A stretch of DNA of 38,468 nt from contig NZ_WOYQ01000037.1 of the NCBI RefSeq assembly GCF_011620665.1, forward strand, positions 1-38,468, read 5' to 3'. Below, one piece after another: positions 8,322-16,848 of this stretch. The notes beneath the pieces are model-generated. The model ran no database searches, was not told the origin of the DNA, and was given only the letters and a program-made list of their open reading frames with translations. The stretch comes from Microbacterium sp. (GTDB lineage: Bacteria > Actinomycetota > Actinomycetes > Actinomycetales > Microbacteriaceae). The stretch's first letter is position 1, and every line of letters begins with the position of its first letter. Both the position numbers and the translations under genes were made by a program.

Positions 8322-9074
8322 ATGAATACCTCCGCCAGCGCGCTCGACGGCGAGCTCGCCGATGCCCGAGCTCCGAGACGCACTCTCGATGGCGAGCGAC
8401 TGATCACAGTCTTTTCACGCCTCGTCGAGCCGATCGGCCGTGCCCTGCCGACCTCGAGCGAAGTGGTTCTGCACGACCTGAGCCTTCTTCCCAACTCGAT
8501 CGTTGCGGTCTTCGGAGATGTGACTGGAAGACGCGCGGGGGACCCGGCGACAGATCTGTTGCTCGAGCAGGCGGTGACCGGCTTCGCGGAGCACGACTTG
8601 GGTTATGAAACCGTCCTTTCCGACGGACGACGCATGCGCTCTTCGACGATGATCATCCGCGACGTCGCCGGCAATCCGGTCGCGGCGCTGTGCATCAATA
8701 CCGATGTCTCCGCATGGATGGCGATCAAGCAGATCGCGGACGTGATGGTCTCGGTTGCGGGTGTGAAGGAAGGCGACCGTCCTATCGCTCTTCCTCCGAC
8801 AACCGAGCCGAAGGAGATGTTCGTCCGTGATGTCGACGAGCTCGCCTCCTACCTCATCTATCAAACGATCACCGGGGTGGGTATCCCTGTTTCGCAGATG
8901 AAGAAGGAGCACAAGCTGCAGGTGGTCGCAAAACTCAAGGCGCGCGGACTTTTTCTCCTTCGGGAGGCCGTCGAGATGATCGCGGAGTCGCTCGAAGTGA
9001 GCCGGTTCACGATCTACAACTACCTCAACGAGCTCGCAGGCTCCGACGAGAGTGACAAATCTCCCGAGAAATGA
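8322..9074 (+). CDS. YheO/DauR-type transcriptional regulator (PAS + HTH)
   Basis: This 250-residue protein has an N-terminal YheO-like PAS sensor domain at about residues 25-130 (EVVLHDLSLLPNSIVAVFGD, then RDVAGNPVAALCINTDVS). A C-terminal helix-turn-helix follows at about 200-245 (LKARGLFLLREAVEMIAESL, then SRFTIYNYLNEL). The family includes DauR, which senses an amino-acid ligand through the PAS domain and controls neighbouring catabolic genes. Here it is divergent from the peptide-type importer and overlaps the C-S lyase frame, so it is the obvious regulator of both. The ligand is unknown. Confidence 0.85.
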   Translation: MNTSASALDGELADARAPRRTLDGERLITVFSRLVEPIGRALPTSSEVVLHDLSLLPNSIVAVFGDVTGRRAGDPATDLLLEQAVTGFAEHDLGYETVLSDGRRMRSSTMIIRDVAGNPVAALCINTDVSAWMAIKQIADVMVSVAGVKEGDRPIALPPTTEPKEMFVRDVDELASYLIYQTITGVGIPVSQMKKEHKLQVVAKLKARGLFLLREAVEMIAESLEVSRFTIYNYLNELAGSDESDKSPEK

Positions 9075-9100
9075 CGCTTCACCGACGAGAGGAAACAGCA

Positions 9101-10294
9101 GTGTCCCAGACCGACTTCGATGCCATCACCGAGTCCGACCTTCGTGGGGCGGGCAGCGTCAAGTGGACGATGTTCCCCGACATGATCGGCGCGTTCGTCG
9201 CCGAGATGGACTTCGGCCTGGCTCCGGCGATCAGCAGCGCCATCAAGTCCGCTGTCGACCGGGGAGTCACCGGGTACTTGCCCGCGCAGCTAGCATCCGA
9301 CATGGCCTCGGCGACGGCGACCTGGTATGCGGACACTTACGGATGGCAGGTCCCTGCGGACCGCGTCCATCAGATGCCCGATGTCATCGCCGCATTCGAA
9401 CTCACGATCGAGCGATTCACCGCGCCGGGCAGTGCCGTCATCGTTCCGACGCCGGCATACATGCCCTTCCTCATGGTTCCACCGATGCTCGGGCGCACCG
9501 TGATCGAAGTGCCCAGCTTCGAGGTTGACGGCCGCATGACGATGGACCTCGCGGGCATCGCGCGCGCCTTCGACGACGGGGCCGGGCTCATGGTGCTGTG
9601 CAACCCGCACAACCCGTTGGGCACGGTGTTCACGAAGGGGGAGCTGCTGGCACTGTCCGAGGTCGTCGCACAGAAGGGCGGGCGCGTCTTTTCGGATGAG
9701 ATCCACGCGCCCCTCGTGTACAGCCCGGCCATGCATGTGCCGTATGCGTCGGTGTCGGATGCCGCAGCGTCGCACACCCTGACGGCAGCGTCCGCGTCGA
9801 AGGCGTGGAATCTCGCCGGCCTGAAGTGCGCCCAAGTGATCCTCTCGAACGAGGCAGATGCCGCGGCGTGGGAGTCGTTCGGATCCTGGGCCGGTCACGG
9901 CACGGCCACGCTCGGCGTGTTGGCCAACACGGCTGCCTACTCGGCCGGCGGCCAATGGCTGGACAACGTCGTCGACTACCTCGACGACAACCGCAGGCTG
10001 CTTGCGGAGCTCGTGTCCGAGCATCTCCCGCTCGCGAGCATGACCCTCCCGGAGGGCACCTACATTGCCCTGATCGACTTCCGCAAGTACGGAATCGAAG
10101 GCGATCTCGGCGAATGGTTCCGCGAGCACGCCCGCGTTGCCATGACGGACGGCGCCGCATGCGGCGAAGCGGGCATCGGTCATACCCGGTTCGTGTTCGC
10201 ACTGCCTCGTCCGATCATGAGGGCGGCGATCATCAGGATGGGCAAGGCCGTGGCGGAACACGTCAATGAGCGAGAGGCCGCACCTGCTCGCTGA
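9101..10294 (+). CDS. PatB/MalY-type PLP-dependent C-S lyase (cystathionine beta-lyase-like aminotransferase fold)
   Basis: This 397-residue fold-type I PLP enzyme cleaves the C-S bond of cysteine derivatives to a thiol, pyruvate and ammonia in the PatB/MalY family. K234 in the SASKAWNLAG motif is the PLP lysine. D199 (FSDEIHAPL) binds the pyridine nitrogen, the NPHNP loop lies near 168-172, and the C-terminal arginine is in GHTRFVFALPRP. I chose GTG at 9101 because GAGAGG stands eight bases before it. An ATG at 9071 overlapping the regulator stop has no comparable site and would add ten charged residues. Co-occurrence with a peptide importer and amidohydrolases suggests processing of sulfur-containing peptide-like substrates (inference). 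Confidence 0.88.
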   Translation: MSQTDFDAITESDLRGAGSVKWTMFPDMIGAFVAEMDFGLAPAISSAIKSAVDRGVTGYLPAQLASDMASATATWYADTYGWQVPADRVHQMPDVIAAFELTIERFTAPGSAVIVPTPAYMPFLMVPPMLGRTVIEVPSFEVDGRMTMDLAGIARAFDDGAGLMVLCNPHNPLGTVFTKGELLALSEVVAQKGGRVFSDEIHAPLVYSPAMHVPYASVSDAAASHTLTAASASKAWNLAGLKCAQVILSNEADAAAWESFGSWAGHGTATLGVLANTAAYSAGGQWLDNVVDYLDDNRRLLAELVSEHLPLASMTLPEGTYIALIDFRKYGIEGDLGEWFREHARVAMTDGAACGEAGIGHTRFVFALPRPIMRAAIIRMGKAVAEHVNEREAAPAR

Positions 10295-10296
10295 GC

Positions 10297-10327
10297 GCGA
10301 CACGCCCGGGTTTGCGACACGCCCGGG
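10297..10327. repeat. Tandem 14-bp direct repeat over the S10 promoter
   Basis: GCGACACGCCCGGG occurs at 10297-10310 and again at 10314-10327, separated by TTT. The second copy overlaps the -35 box and fills most of the spacer of the rpsJ promoter. It could be a regulator site or a small duplication. Confidence 0.6.
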
Positions 10328-10340
10328 AGACACGTAGACT
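10312..10340 (+). promoter_or_regulatory. Promoter of the S10 ribosomal operon
   Basis: TTGCGA (10312-10317) and TAGACT (10335-10340) are separated by exactly 17 bp, a near-consensus actinobacterial sigma-A promoter. It lies about 290 bp before rpsJ, so the mRNA should carry a long 5' leader. Confidence 0.7.
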
Positions 10341-10447
10341 GAACCGGTTCCACATTTCTGCGCTCACGCGCGGGATCGCTGTTTCGGCAGTGCATAGGCG
10401 GCGCGACAGCGCCATCTCCTAGGCCGCGGGCAGTCAGAACACAACAC

Positions 10448-10494
10448 TCCGCTCCCACCTGGAAACAGGTTCCGCACGCGTGCGGATGAGCGGG
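10448..10494 (+). promoter_or_regulatory. Three-way-junction RNA element in the S10 leader
   Basis: The outer stem is TCCGCTC (10448-10454) with GAGCGGG (10488-10494), six Watson-Crick pairs plus one U-G. Enclosed are ACCTG-GAAA-CAGGT (10457-10470), a GNRA tetraloop hairpin, and the perfect 16-bp palindrome TCCGCACGCGTGCGGA (10471-10486). The three compact helices argue for a selected fold. Confidence 0.6.
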
Positions 10495-10517
10495 AATGAC
10501 ATCAGAACAGCGGTGCC

Positions 10518-10556
10518 CCTCGACAGGCTCGCAGACCGATAGGTCTGGGAGCGAGG
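10518..10556 (+). promoter_or_regulatory. Bulged hairpin in the S10 leader, related to the rplM leader element
   Basis: CCTC (10518-10521) pairs with GAGG (10553-10556). After a GACAG bulge GCTC pairs with GAGC, and then CAGACC pairs with GGTCTG around GATA. The 5' side contains TCGACAGGCTC, which recurs as TCGGCAGGCTC in the rplM leader. The terminal CAGACC/GGTCTG stem recurs in the infA leader. Confidence 0.5.
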
Positions 10557-10566
10557 ATCAGTGCCC

Positions 10567-10580
10567 GGCGCGCAAGCGCC
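10567..10580 (+). promoter_or_regulatory. GNRA-tetraloop hairpin before rpsJ
   Basis: GGCGC (10567-10571) pairs with GCGCC (10576-10580) around a GCAA tetraloop, about 50 nt before the rpsJ start. It is the last strong stem of the leader. Confidence 0.5.
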
Positions 10581-10631
10581 CCGTGCGTCCGATGCCCCTG
10601 AGGTACGACGCGAGAAGAGAGAGAGCAGACA

Positions 10632-10940
10632 ATGGCGGGACAGAAGATCCGCATTCGCCTGAAGTCGTATGACCATGAGGTCATCGACACGTCGGCGCGC
10701 AAGATCGTCGACACGGTGACCCGCGCAGGCGCCACCGTCGTGGGCCCCGTGCCCCTTCCGACCGAGAAGAACGTCGTGTGCGTCATCCGGTCGCCCCACA
10801 AGTACAAGGACAGCCGCGAGCACTTCGAGATGCGCACCCACAAGCGCCTCATCGACATCATCGACCCGACGCCCAAGGCTGTCGACTCGCTGATGCGCCT
10901 CGACCTTCCGGCCGACGTCAATATCGAGATCAAGCTCTGA
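10632..10940 (+). CDS. rpsJ: Small ribosomal subunit protein uS10
   Basis: This 102-residue S10 starts [19 protein letters not shown] and ends NIEIKL, full length for the family. S10 sits in the head of the 30S subunit and also acts with NusB in transcription antitermination. It is the first gene of the S10 operon, downstream of a long folded leader. An AGAGAGAG purine run precedes the ATG. The next gene follows after 8 bp. Confidence 0.98.
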   Translation: MAGQKIRIRLKSYDHEVIDTSARKIVDTVTRAGATVVGPVPLPTEKNVVCVIRSPHKYKDSREHFEMRTHKRLIDIIDPTPKAVDSLMRLDLPADVNIEIKL

Positions 10941-10948
10941 GGCTCGTG

Positions 10949-11608
10949 ATGACTGACATCAACTCCAAGATTTCCAAGGGACTCCTCGGCACCAAGCTGG
11001 GCATGACCCAGGTCTGGGACGAGAACGGAAAGCTCGTTCCCGTCACTGTGATCGAGGTTGCCCCGAACGTGGTCACCCAGGTCCGCACTCCCGAGCGCGA
11101 TGGCTACAACGCGGTCCAGATCGGCTACGGCCAGATCGACCCGCGCAAGGTCAACCAGCCCCTCACGGCCCACTTCGAGGCTGCCGGCGTCACCCCGCGT
11201 CGTCACCTGACCGAGGTGCGCACGGCGGATGCCGGTGACTACACGCTGGGCCAGGAGCTCACCGTTGACGGCACATTCGAAGCCGGCCAGCGCGTCGACG
11301 TCGTCGGCACCAGCAAGGGCAAGGGCACCGCGGGTGTCATGAAGCGCCACAACTTCAAGGGCGTCTCCTCCTCGCACGGTTCGCACCGCAACCACCGCAA
11401 GCCCGGCTCGATCGGCGCATCGTCGACCCCGAGCCGCGTCTTCAAGGGCATGCGCATGGCCGGCCGTATGGGTGGCGAGCGCGTGACCGTCCTCAATCTC
11501 ACGGTGCACGCCGTCGACGCCGAGAAGGGTCTGCTGCTCGTCAAGGGCGCCGTCCCCGGTGCCCGAGGTCGCATCGTCTACGTCCGTAACGCAGTGAAGG
11601 GTGCCTGA
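10949..11608 (+). CDS. rplC: Large ribosomal subunit protein uL3
   Basis: This 219-residue L3 starts [20 protein letters not shown]. It carries the family signature around [20 protein letters not shown] and the GxRMAGRMG(G) loop that reaches the peptidyl-transferase centre. The ATG at 10949 was chosen over far-upstream in-frame codons that lie inside rpsJ. A GTG three bases before it is also possible. GAGG precedes the start. Confidence 0.98.
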   Translation: MTDINSKISKGLLGTKLGMTQVWDENGKLVPVTVIEVAPNVVTQVRTPERDGYNAVQIGYGQIDPRKVNQPLTAHFEAAGVTPRRHLTEVRTADAGDYTLGQELTVDGTFEAGQRVDVVGTSKGKGTAGVMKRHNFKGVSSSHGSHRNHRKPGSIGASSTPSRVFKGMRMAGRMGGERVTVLNLTVHAVDAEKGLLLVKGAVPGARGRIVYVRNAVKGA

Positions 11609-11610
11609 TC

Positions 11611-12273
11611 ATGGCTGACTCGACTCTCGCGCTCGACGTCCTCATGGCCGACGGTAAGAAGGCTGGCACCGTGCAGCTTCCTGCCGCCGTCTTCGACGTC
11701 AAGACGAACATCCCACTCATCCACCAGGTCGTCGTCGCGCAGCTCGCGGCGGCCCGCCAGGGCACTCACTCCACCAAGCGTCGCGGTGAGGTCTCCGGCG
11801 CCGGTCGCAAGCCCTTCAAGCAGAAGGGCACGGGTAACGCCCGCCAGGGCTCGATCCGCGCGCCGCACATGACCGGTGGTGGCATCGTCCACGGCCCCAA
11901 GCCGCGTGATTACTCGCAGCGAACCCCCAAGAAGATGATCGCCGCCGCCCTGCTGGGCGCGCTCAGCGACCGTGCTCGTGGCGGGCGTCTGCACGTCATC
12001 GAGTCGTTCGCCATCGAGGGTGCTCCCTCGACGAAGGCTGCGGCATCCGTGCTTCACGCACTTTCAGCGACCAAGAATGTCATGGTCGTCATCGAGCGTG
12101 GCGATGAGATCACGGTCAAGAGCGTGCGCAACCTCGAGTACGTCCACGTGCTGACGTTCGACCAGCTCAACGCCTACGACGTGCTCGTCTCGGACGACAT
12201 CGTCTTCACCAAGTCCGCCTATGACGCGTTCGTCGCGTCCAAGGCCGGCGCGACCGAGGAGGTCTCGGCATGA
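11611..12273 (+). CDS. rplD: Large ribosomal subunit protein uL4
   Basis: This 220-residue L4 has the conserved internal loop with [20 protein letters not shown] and [13 protein letters not shown], which lines the exit tunnel. In gammaproteobacteria L4 also represses its own operon by binding the S10 leader. The folded leader here makes a similar control possible but unproven. It starts 2 bp after rplC and overlaps rplW by 4 bp (ATGA). Confidence 0.98.
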   Translation: MADSTLALDVLMADGKKAGTVQLPAAVFDVKTNIPLIHQVVVAQLAAARQGTHSTKRRGEVSGAGRKPFKQKGTGNARQGSIRAPHMTGGGIVHGPKPRDYSQRTPKKMIAAALLGALSDRARGGRLHVIESFAIEGAPSTKAAASVLHALSATKNVMVVIERGDEITVKSVRNLEYVHVLTFDQLNAYDVLVSDDIVFTKSAYDAFVASKAGATEEVSA

Positions 12274-12617
12274 CCACGGCACACGTCGCTCTGAGCGGCA
12301 ATCGGCAGGGCGCCGGTTCTCCTCAGCTGAACAAGGACCCGCGCGACATCATCCTGAAGCCGGTCGTCTCGGAGAAGAGCTACGGGCTCATCGACCAGGG
12401 CAAGTACACCTTCCTGGTGGACCCGCGCGCTTCGAAGACCGAGATCAAGCTCGCGATCGAGAAGATCTTCGACGTCAAGGTCGCTGCGGTCAACACGCTC
12501 AACCGCACGGGTAAGGCCCGTCGCACCCGCTTCGGCACGGGAAAGCGCAAGGACACCAAGCGCGCCATCGTGACGCTGCGGTCGGGCACCATCGACATCT
12601 TCACGGCAGTCGGCTGA
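12270..12617 (+). CDS. rplW: Large ribosomal subunit protein uL23
   Basis: This 115-residue L23 sits at the tunnel exit, where it docks SRP and trigger factor. The core is [20 protein letters not shown] through [20 protein letters not shown]. About 22 residues precede the core ([20 protein letters not shown]), longer than in many bacteria. The ATG overlaps the rplD stop, which supports this start. Confidence 0.97.
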   Translation: MTTAHVALSGNRQGAGSPQLNKDPRDIILKPVVSEKSYGLIDQGKYTFLVDPRASKTEIKLAIEKIFDVKVAAVNTLNRTGKARRTRFGTGKRKDTKRAIVTLRSGTIDIFTAVG

Positions 12618-12641
12618 CGGTCGGGATAGAGGACAACCAAC

Positions 12642-13481
12642 ATGGCTATTCGCAAGTACAAGCCCACGACCCCCGGTCGTCGCGGTTCGTCGGTGGCGGA
12701 CTTCGCTGAGATCACCCGATCGACGCCCGAGAAGTCGCTGCTGCGCCCGCTCCCCAAGACCGGTGGCCGCAACAACCAGGGACGCATCACGACGCGTCAC
12801 ATCGGTGGTGGCCACAAGCGCCAGTATCGCGTCATCGATTTCCGTCGAGGCGACAAGGACGGTGTCGACGCCAAGGTCGCTCACATCGAGTACGACCCCA
12901 ACCGCACGGCACGCATCGCTCTGCTGCACTATGTCGACGGTGAGAAGCGCTACATCCTCGCGCCGAACAAGCTGGCGCAGGGCGACATCGTCGAGTCGGG
13001 TGCCTCGGCGGACATCAAGCCGGGCAACAACCTGCCGCTGAAGAACATCCCCACCGGTACGGTGATCCACGCCATCGAGCTCCGCCCCGGCGGCGGCGCG
13101 AAGCTGGCCCGCTCGGCGGGCGCCTCGGTGCGTCTGGTCGCGAAGGACGGCATCTACGCTCAGCTGCGTCTCCCCTCGGGCGAGATCCGCAACGTCGACG
13201 CGCGCTGCCGCGCCACGATCGGCGAGGTCGGCAACGCCGAGCAGTCGAACATCAACTGGGGCAAGGCCGGTCGCAAGCGCTGGCAGGGCGTCCGCCCGAC
13301 CGTCCGAGGTGTGGCGATGAACCCCGTCGACCACCCGCACGGTGGTGGTGAGGGTAAGACCTCCGGTGGTCGTCATCCCGTTACTCCCTGGGGCCAGGCT
13401 GAGGGTCGCACCCGCCACGCCAACAAGGAGAGCGACAAGTACATCGTCCGCCGTCGCAATGCCGGCAAGAAGCGCAAGTAG
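12642..13481 (+). CDS. rplB: Large ribosomal subunit protein uL2
   Basis: This 279-residue L2 is close to invariant length. It starts [20 protein letters not shown] and carries the peptidyl-transferase-proximal motif [16 protein letters not shown] with the key histidine. L2 is required for subunit association. The C-terminus is the usual basic tail [16 protein letters not shown] precedes the ATG. Confidence 0.99.
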   Translation: MAIRKYKPTTPGRRGSSVADFAEITRSTPEKSLLRPLPKTGGRNNQGRITTRHIGGGHKRQYRVIDFRRGDKDGVDAKVAHIEYDPNRTARIALLHYVDGEKRYILAPNKLAQGDIVESGASADIKPGNNLPLKNIPTGTVIHAIELRPGGGAKLARSAGASVRLVAKDGIYAQLRLPSGEIRNVDARCRATIGEVGNAEQSNINWGKAGRKRWQGVRPTVRGVAMNPVDHPHGGGEGKTSGGRHPVTPWGQAEGRTRHANKESDKYIVRRRNAGKKRK

Positions 13482-13493
13482 GAGTAGAGGAAG

Positions 13494-13775
13494 ATGCCTC
13501 GCAGCCTTAAGAAGGGCCCCTTCGTCGATGAGCACTTGCTTCGCAAGGTCGTTGTTCAGAACGAAGCCGGTACCAAGAACGTCATCAAGACCTGGTCACG
13601 TCGCTCGATGATCATCCCGGCGATGCTGGGTCACACGATCGCCGTGCACGACGGACGCAAGCACATCCCCGTGTTCGTGTCCGAGACCATGGTCGGTCAC
13701 AAACTGGGCGAATTCGCGCCCACCCGCACCTTCCGCGGCCACGAGAAGGACGACAAGAAGGGGCGCCGCCGCTAA
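13494..13775 (+). CDS. rpsS: Small ribosomal subunit protein uS19
   Basis: This 93-residue S19 starts [19 protein letters not shown] and contains [20 protein letters not shown] and [16 protein letters not shown]. It binds 16S rRNA in the 30S head with S13. GAGGAAG precedes the start, 12 bp after rplB. Confidence 0.98.
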   Translation: MPRSLKKGPFVDEHLLRKVVVQNEAGTKNVIKTWSRRSMIIPAMLGHTIAVHDGRKHIPVFVSETMVGHKLGEFAPTRTFRGHEKDDKKGRRR

Positions 13776-13811
13776 CGCGGTGCGTTCCAGAGAGGACAGA
13801 GGAGGAGACAA

Positions 13812-14204
13812 ATGGTGGATTCCATCGCACGCGTCAAGCACATTCGCGTGACCCCTCAGAAGGCTCGTCGTGTCGTCGCGCTCATCAAGGGCAAGCAGGC
13901 TCAGGAGGCCCTGGCCATCCTGAAGTTCGCCCCGCAGAGCGCCAGCGAGCCGATCTACAAGCTCGTCGCTTCGGCCATGGCCAACGCCCGCGTGAAGGCC
14001 GACAAGGACGGCGAGTTCCTGGATGATCAGGACCTGTACGTCGTGAACGCCTACGTCGACGAGGGCACGACGCTCAAGCGGTTCCGCCCGCGTGCTCAAG
14101 GCCGCGCCTTCCAGATCAAGAAGCGCACGAGCCACATCACGGTCGTGCTCGCGACCCCGGAGGTCGCTACCGCGTCCTCGACCGACAAGAAGGCGAGCAA
14201 GTAA
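13812..14204 (+). CDS. rplV: Large ribosomal subunit protein uL22
   Basis: This 130-residue L22 has the beta-hairpin that lines the exit tunnel ([11 protein letters not shown]-type motif, here [20 protein letters not shown]). The C-terminus has a short Ser/Thr/Lys extension. A strong GGAGG ribosome-binding site lies just upstream. Its TAA shares one base with the rpsC ATG (TAATG). Confidence 0.98.
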   Translation: MVDSIARVKHIRVTPQKARRVVALIKGKQAQEALAILKFAPQSASEPIYKLVASAMANARVKADKDGEFLDDQDLYVVNAYVDEGTTLKRFRPRAQGRAFQIKKRTSHITVVLATPEVATASSTDKKASK

Positions 14205-14965
14205 TGGGACAGAAGGTACACCCGTACGGCTTCCGCCTCGGCATCACGACGGACCACGTGTCCCGTTGGTTCTCCGACTCGACCAAGCCGGGACAGCGCT
14301 ACGCGGACTACGTGGCCGAGGACATCAAGATCCGTAAGCTTCTCCAGACGCAGCTCGACCGCGCAGGCGTGAGCGGCATCGAGATCGAGCGCACGCGTGA
14401 CCGCGTCCGCGTCGACATCCACACCGCTCGCCCCGGAATCGTGATCGGGCGCCGCGGCGCCGAAGCCGAGCGCATCCGCGCCGACCTCGAGAAGCTCACC
14501 GGCAAGCAGATCCAGCTGAACATCCTCGAGGTCAAGAACCCCGAGGCCGATGCCCAGCTGGTCGCACAGGGCATCGCCGAGCAGCTCTCCGCCCGCGTGG
14601 CATTCCGCCGCGCGATGCGCAAGGGCCTGCAGGGTGCTCAGCGCGCCGGCGCCAAGGGCGTTCGCATCCAGGTCTCCGGCCGCCTCGGCGGCGCCGAGAT
14701 GAGCCGTTCGGAGTTCTACCGCGAAGGCCGTGTGCCCCTGCACACCCTGCGCGCGAACATCGACTACGGCTTCTACGAGGCCAAGACCACCTTCGGCCGC
14801 ATCGGCGTGAAGGTCTGGATCTACAAGGGCGACCTCACCAACAAGGAGCTCGCGCGCGAGCAGGCGAACGCGCCGAAGGCGCCCCGCGGTCGCGATGACC
14901 GTGGTGGCGACCGTCGGCGCGGCCCCCGCAGCGACGCCCCCGTCGCAGAAGGAGCACCGGCATAA
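14204..14965 (+). CDS. rpsC: Small ribosomal subunit protein uS3
   Basis: This 253-residue S3 has an N-terminal KH domain ([20 protein letters not shown]) and the C-terminal S3 domain. S3 lines the mRNA entry channel and has helicase activity in the ribosome. The last 35 or so residues form an Arg/Gly/Asp-rich tail ([17 protein letters not shown]) beyond the conserved core, typical of actinobacteria. Starts and stops share single bases with rplV and rplP. Confidence 0.98.
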   Translation: MGQKVHPYGFRLGITTDHVSRWFSDSTKPGQRYADYVAEDIKIRKLLQTQLDRAGVSGIEIERTRDRVRVDIHTARPGIVIGRRGAEAERIRADLEKLTGKQIQLNILEVKNPEADAQLVAQGIAEQLSARVAFRRAMRKGLQGAQRAGAKGVRIQVSGRLGGAEMSRSEFYREGRVPLHTLRANIDYGFYEAKTTFGRIGVKVWIYKGDLTNKELAREQANAPKAPRGRDDRGGDRRRGPRSDAPVAEGAPA

Positions 14966-15384
14966 TGCTTATTCCCCGCAAGGTCAAGTACCGCAAGCAG
15001 CACCACCCCGGCCGTTCTGGCCAGGCCACCGGTGGCACGAAGGTCTCGTTCGGCGAATTCGGCATCCAGGCGCTCACGCCTGCGTATGTCACCAACCGCC
15101 AGATCGAGTCCGCGCGTATCGCGATGACCCGTCACATCAAGCGCGGTGGCAAGGTGTGGATCAACATCTACCCCGACCGTCCGCTGACCAAGAAGCCGGC
15201 CGAAACCCGCATGGGTTCCGGTAAGGGTTCGCCCGAGTGGTGGGTTGCCAACGTCAAGCCGGGTCGCGTCCTCTTCGAGGTCGCAGGCGTCAACGAGGAA
15301 CTCGCTCGTGAGGCACTGACCCGCGCCATCCACAAGCTGCCTCTGAAGGCACGCATCATCAAGCGCGAGGAGGGCGACGCATAA
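14965..15384 (+). CDS. rplP: Large ribosomal subunit protein uL16
   Basis: This 139-residue L16 starts [20 protein letters not shown] and contains [19 protein letters not shown], the loop near the A-site. Length is normal. TAATG junctions link it to both neighbours, so translation is probably coupled through rpsC-rplP-rpmC. Confidence 0.98.
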   Translation: MLIPRKVKYRKQHHPGRSGQATGGTKVSFGEFGIQALTPAYVTNRQIESARIAMTRHIKRGGKVWINIYPDRPLTKKPAETRMGSGKGSPEWWVANVKPGRVLFEVAGVNEELAREALTRAIHKLPLKARIIKREEGDA

Positions 15385-15698
15385 TGGCGATCGGCACCAA
15401 GCAGCTCGCTCCGAGCGAGCTCGACACGTTCGAAGACCAGCGCCTCGTCGAGGAGCTGCGCAAGGCCAAGGAGGAGCTGTTCAACCTGCGCTTCCAGTCG
15501 GCCACCGGCCAGCTCGACAGCCACGGCCGCATCCGTGCGGTCAAGCGCGACATCGCGCGGCTCTATACCGTGATCCGTGAGCGTGAGCTCGGCATCCGTG
15601 CCACTCCCGCTCCGGTCGAGGTGTCGGCGAAGGCGAAGAAGACCAGGGCCAAGAAGGCGGATGCCGCCGACGTGGCCGAGAAGGAAGAGGCCGAGTGA
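15384..15698 (+). CDS. rpmC: Large ribosomal subunit protein uL29, with C-terminal extension
   Basis: The first 70 residues or so are a normal L29 ([20 protein letters not shown], then [20 protein letters not shown]). A Lys/Ala/Glu-rich tail brings the total to 104 residues, where L29 is usually 60-70. L29 lies beside L23 at the tunnel exit, so the tail may protrude from the ribosome. The stop overlaps the rpsQ start. Confidence 0.96.
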   Translation: MAIGTKQLAPSELDTFEDQRLVEELRKAKEELFNLRFQSATGQLDSHGRIRAVKRDIARLYTVIRERELGIRATPAPVEVSAKAKKTRAKKADAADVAEKEEAE

Positions 15699-16081
15699 TG
15701 GCTGACGCAACCGAGAAGAAGGCGCCCGTCAAAAGGGCGTCCGCCGCCTCCGAGGCCCCGACCACCGGTGAAACGACCGTCGGCGCCTCGGGTCATGAGC
15801 ACGGAGCCAACGACGTCCGCGATGTGAGCGCCCGTGGCTACCGCAAGTCGCGTCGCGGCTACGTGATCAGCGACAAGATGGACAAGACGATCGTCGTAGA
15901 GGTCGAAGACCGCGTGAAGCACCCGCTTTACGGCAAGGTCATCCGCCGCACGTCGAAGGTCAAGGCGCACGACGAGGCGAACACCGCCGGCATCGGCGAT
16001 CTGGTCCTCATCAACGAGACCCGTCCGATCAGCGCCACCAAGCGCTGGCGGCTGGTCGAGATCCTCGAGAAGGCCAAGTAA
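15698..16081 (+). CDS. rpsQ: Small ribosomal subunit protein uS17, with N-terminal extension
   Basis: The S17 core begins near residue 45 ([20 protein letters not shown]) and ends [12 protein letters not shown]. About 43 Ala/Lys/Glu/Thr-rich residues precede it, so the protein is 127 residues instead of the usual 80-90. I chose ATG at 15698 in a TGATG junction with rpmC. GTG at 15695 is the alternative and adds one residue. Confidence 0.95.
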   Translation: MADATEKKAPVKRASAASEAPTTGETTVGASGHEHGANDVRDVSARGYRKSRRGYVISDKMDKTIVVEVEDRVKHPLYGKVIRRTSKVKAHDEANTAGIGDLVLINETRPISATKRWRLVEILEKAK

Positions 16082-16115
16082 GGCCCCGGCCTTCTTGGAA
16101 CCCAAGGAGTAACAA

Positions 16116-16484
16116 GTGATTCAGACAGAGTCTCGTCTCAAGGTCGCCGACAACACCGGCGCCAAGGAGCTGCTCACGATCCGTGTGCTCGGCGGCTCGA
16201 ACCGCCGGTACGCCGGTGTGGGCGACATCATCGTGGCGACCGTCAAGGACGCGATCCCGGGCGGAAACGTCAAGAAGGGCGATGTGGTCAAGGCCGTCAT
16301 CGTCCGCACCGTCAAGCAGACCCGTCGCGCAGACGGTTCCTACATCAAGTTCGACGAGAACGCCGCCGTCATCCTGAAGAACGACGGGGAGCCCCGGGGC
16401 ACCCGCATCTTCGGACCGGTCGGTCGTGAGCTTCGCGACAAGAAGTTCATGAAGATCGTCTCGCTCGCACCGGAGGTGATCTGA
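16116..16484 (+). CDS. rplN: Large ribosomal subunit protein uL14
   Basis: This 122-residue L14 starts at GTG 16116 ([20 protein letters not shown]) with AAGGAG nine bases upstream. It ends with the invariant [15 protein letters not shown]...KIVSLAPEV motif. It forms an inter-subunit bridge. The 34-bp gap after rpsQ marks the usual spc-operon boundary, but no obvious promoter lies there. Confidence 0.98.
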   Translation: MIQTESRLKVADNTGAKELLTIRVLGGSNRRYAGVGDIIVATVKDAIPGGNVKKGDVVKAVIVRTVKQTRRADGSYIKFDENAAVILKNDGEPRGTRIFGPVGRELRDKKFMKIVSLAPEVI

Positions 16485-16488
16485 CCTC

Positions 16489-16848
16489 ATGGCCAAGATC
16501 AAGAAGGGTGACCTCGTTCAGGTCATCACAGGCAAGAAGCAGGACAAGGGCGGCGACCGCGGAAAGCAGGGCAAGGTGCTCGACATCCTCGTCGAGCAGA
16601 ACCGTGTCATCGTCGAGGGTGTCAACTTCGTCACGAAGCACAGCCGTGTCGGCCAGTCCGACCGCGGCAGCAGGACGGGCGGCATCGAGACGATGGAAGC
16701 CCCGATCCACATTTCCAATGTCGCCATCGTCGATCCTTCGACCAAGAAGCCGACCCGCGTCGGTCACCGCGTCGAGGAGCAGACGAAGGATGGCGTCAAG
16801 CGCAACGTACGCGTGCGCTACGCGAAGAAGAGCGGTAAGGACCTCTGA
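16489..16848 (+). CDS. rplX: Large ribosomal subunit protein uL24
   Basis: This 119-residue L24 has an N-terminal KOW motif ([20 protein letters not shown]). It is an early-assembly protein that initiates 50S folding. It lies 4 bp after rplN and shares one base with rplE (TGATG). Confidence 0.98.
   Translation: MAKIKKGDLVQVITGKKQDKGGDRGKQGKVLDILVEQNRVIVEGVNFVTKHSRVGQSDRGSRTGGIETMEAPIHISNVAIVDPSTKKPTRVGHRVEEQTKDGVKRNVRVRYAKKSGKDL

Larger units (their letters stand above)
10341..10631 (+). promoter_or_regulatory. Structured 5' leader of the S10 operon
   Basis: This non-coding leader of about 290 nt holds a series of hairpins. One is at 10400-10413 (GGCGC, loop GACA, GCGCC). A three-way junction lies at 10448-10494, a long bulged hairpin at 10518-10556, and a GCAA-tetraloop hairpin at 10567-10580. 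No convincing open frame lies in it. In other bacteria S10 leaders mediate autogenous control by L4. Whether this leader does the same is inference from position and structure. Confidence 0.6.

Noticed and set aside
10295-10631. tRNA or small protein gene in the S10 leader
   Set aside because: The stems do not form a cloverleaf with T-loop and anticodon, and no frame with a plausible start and ribosome-binding site is present.
12219-13535. 438-codon open frame antisense to rplW-rplB
   Set aside because: Shadow of ribosomal genes; no domain, and codon bias belongs to the plus strand.
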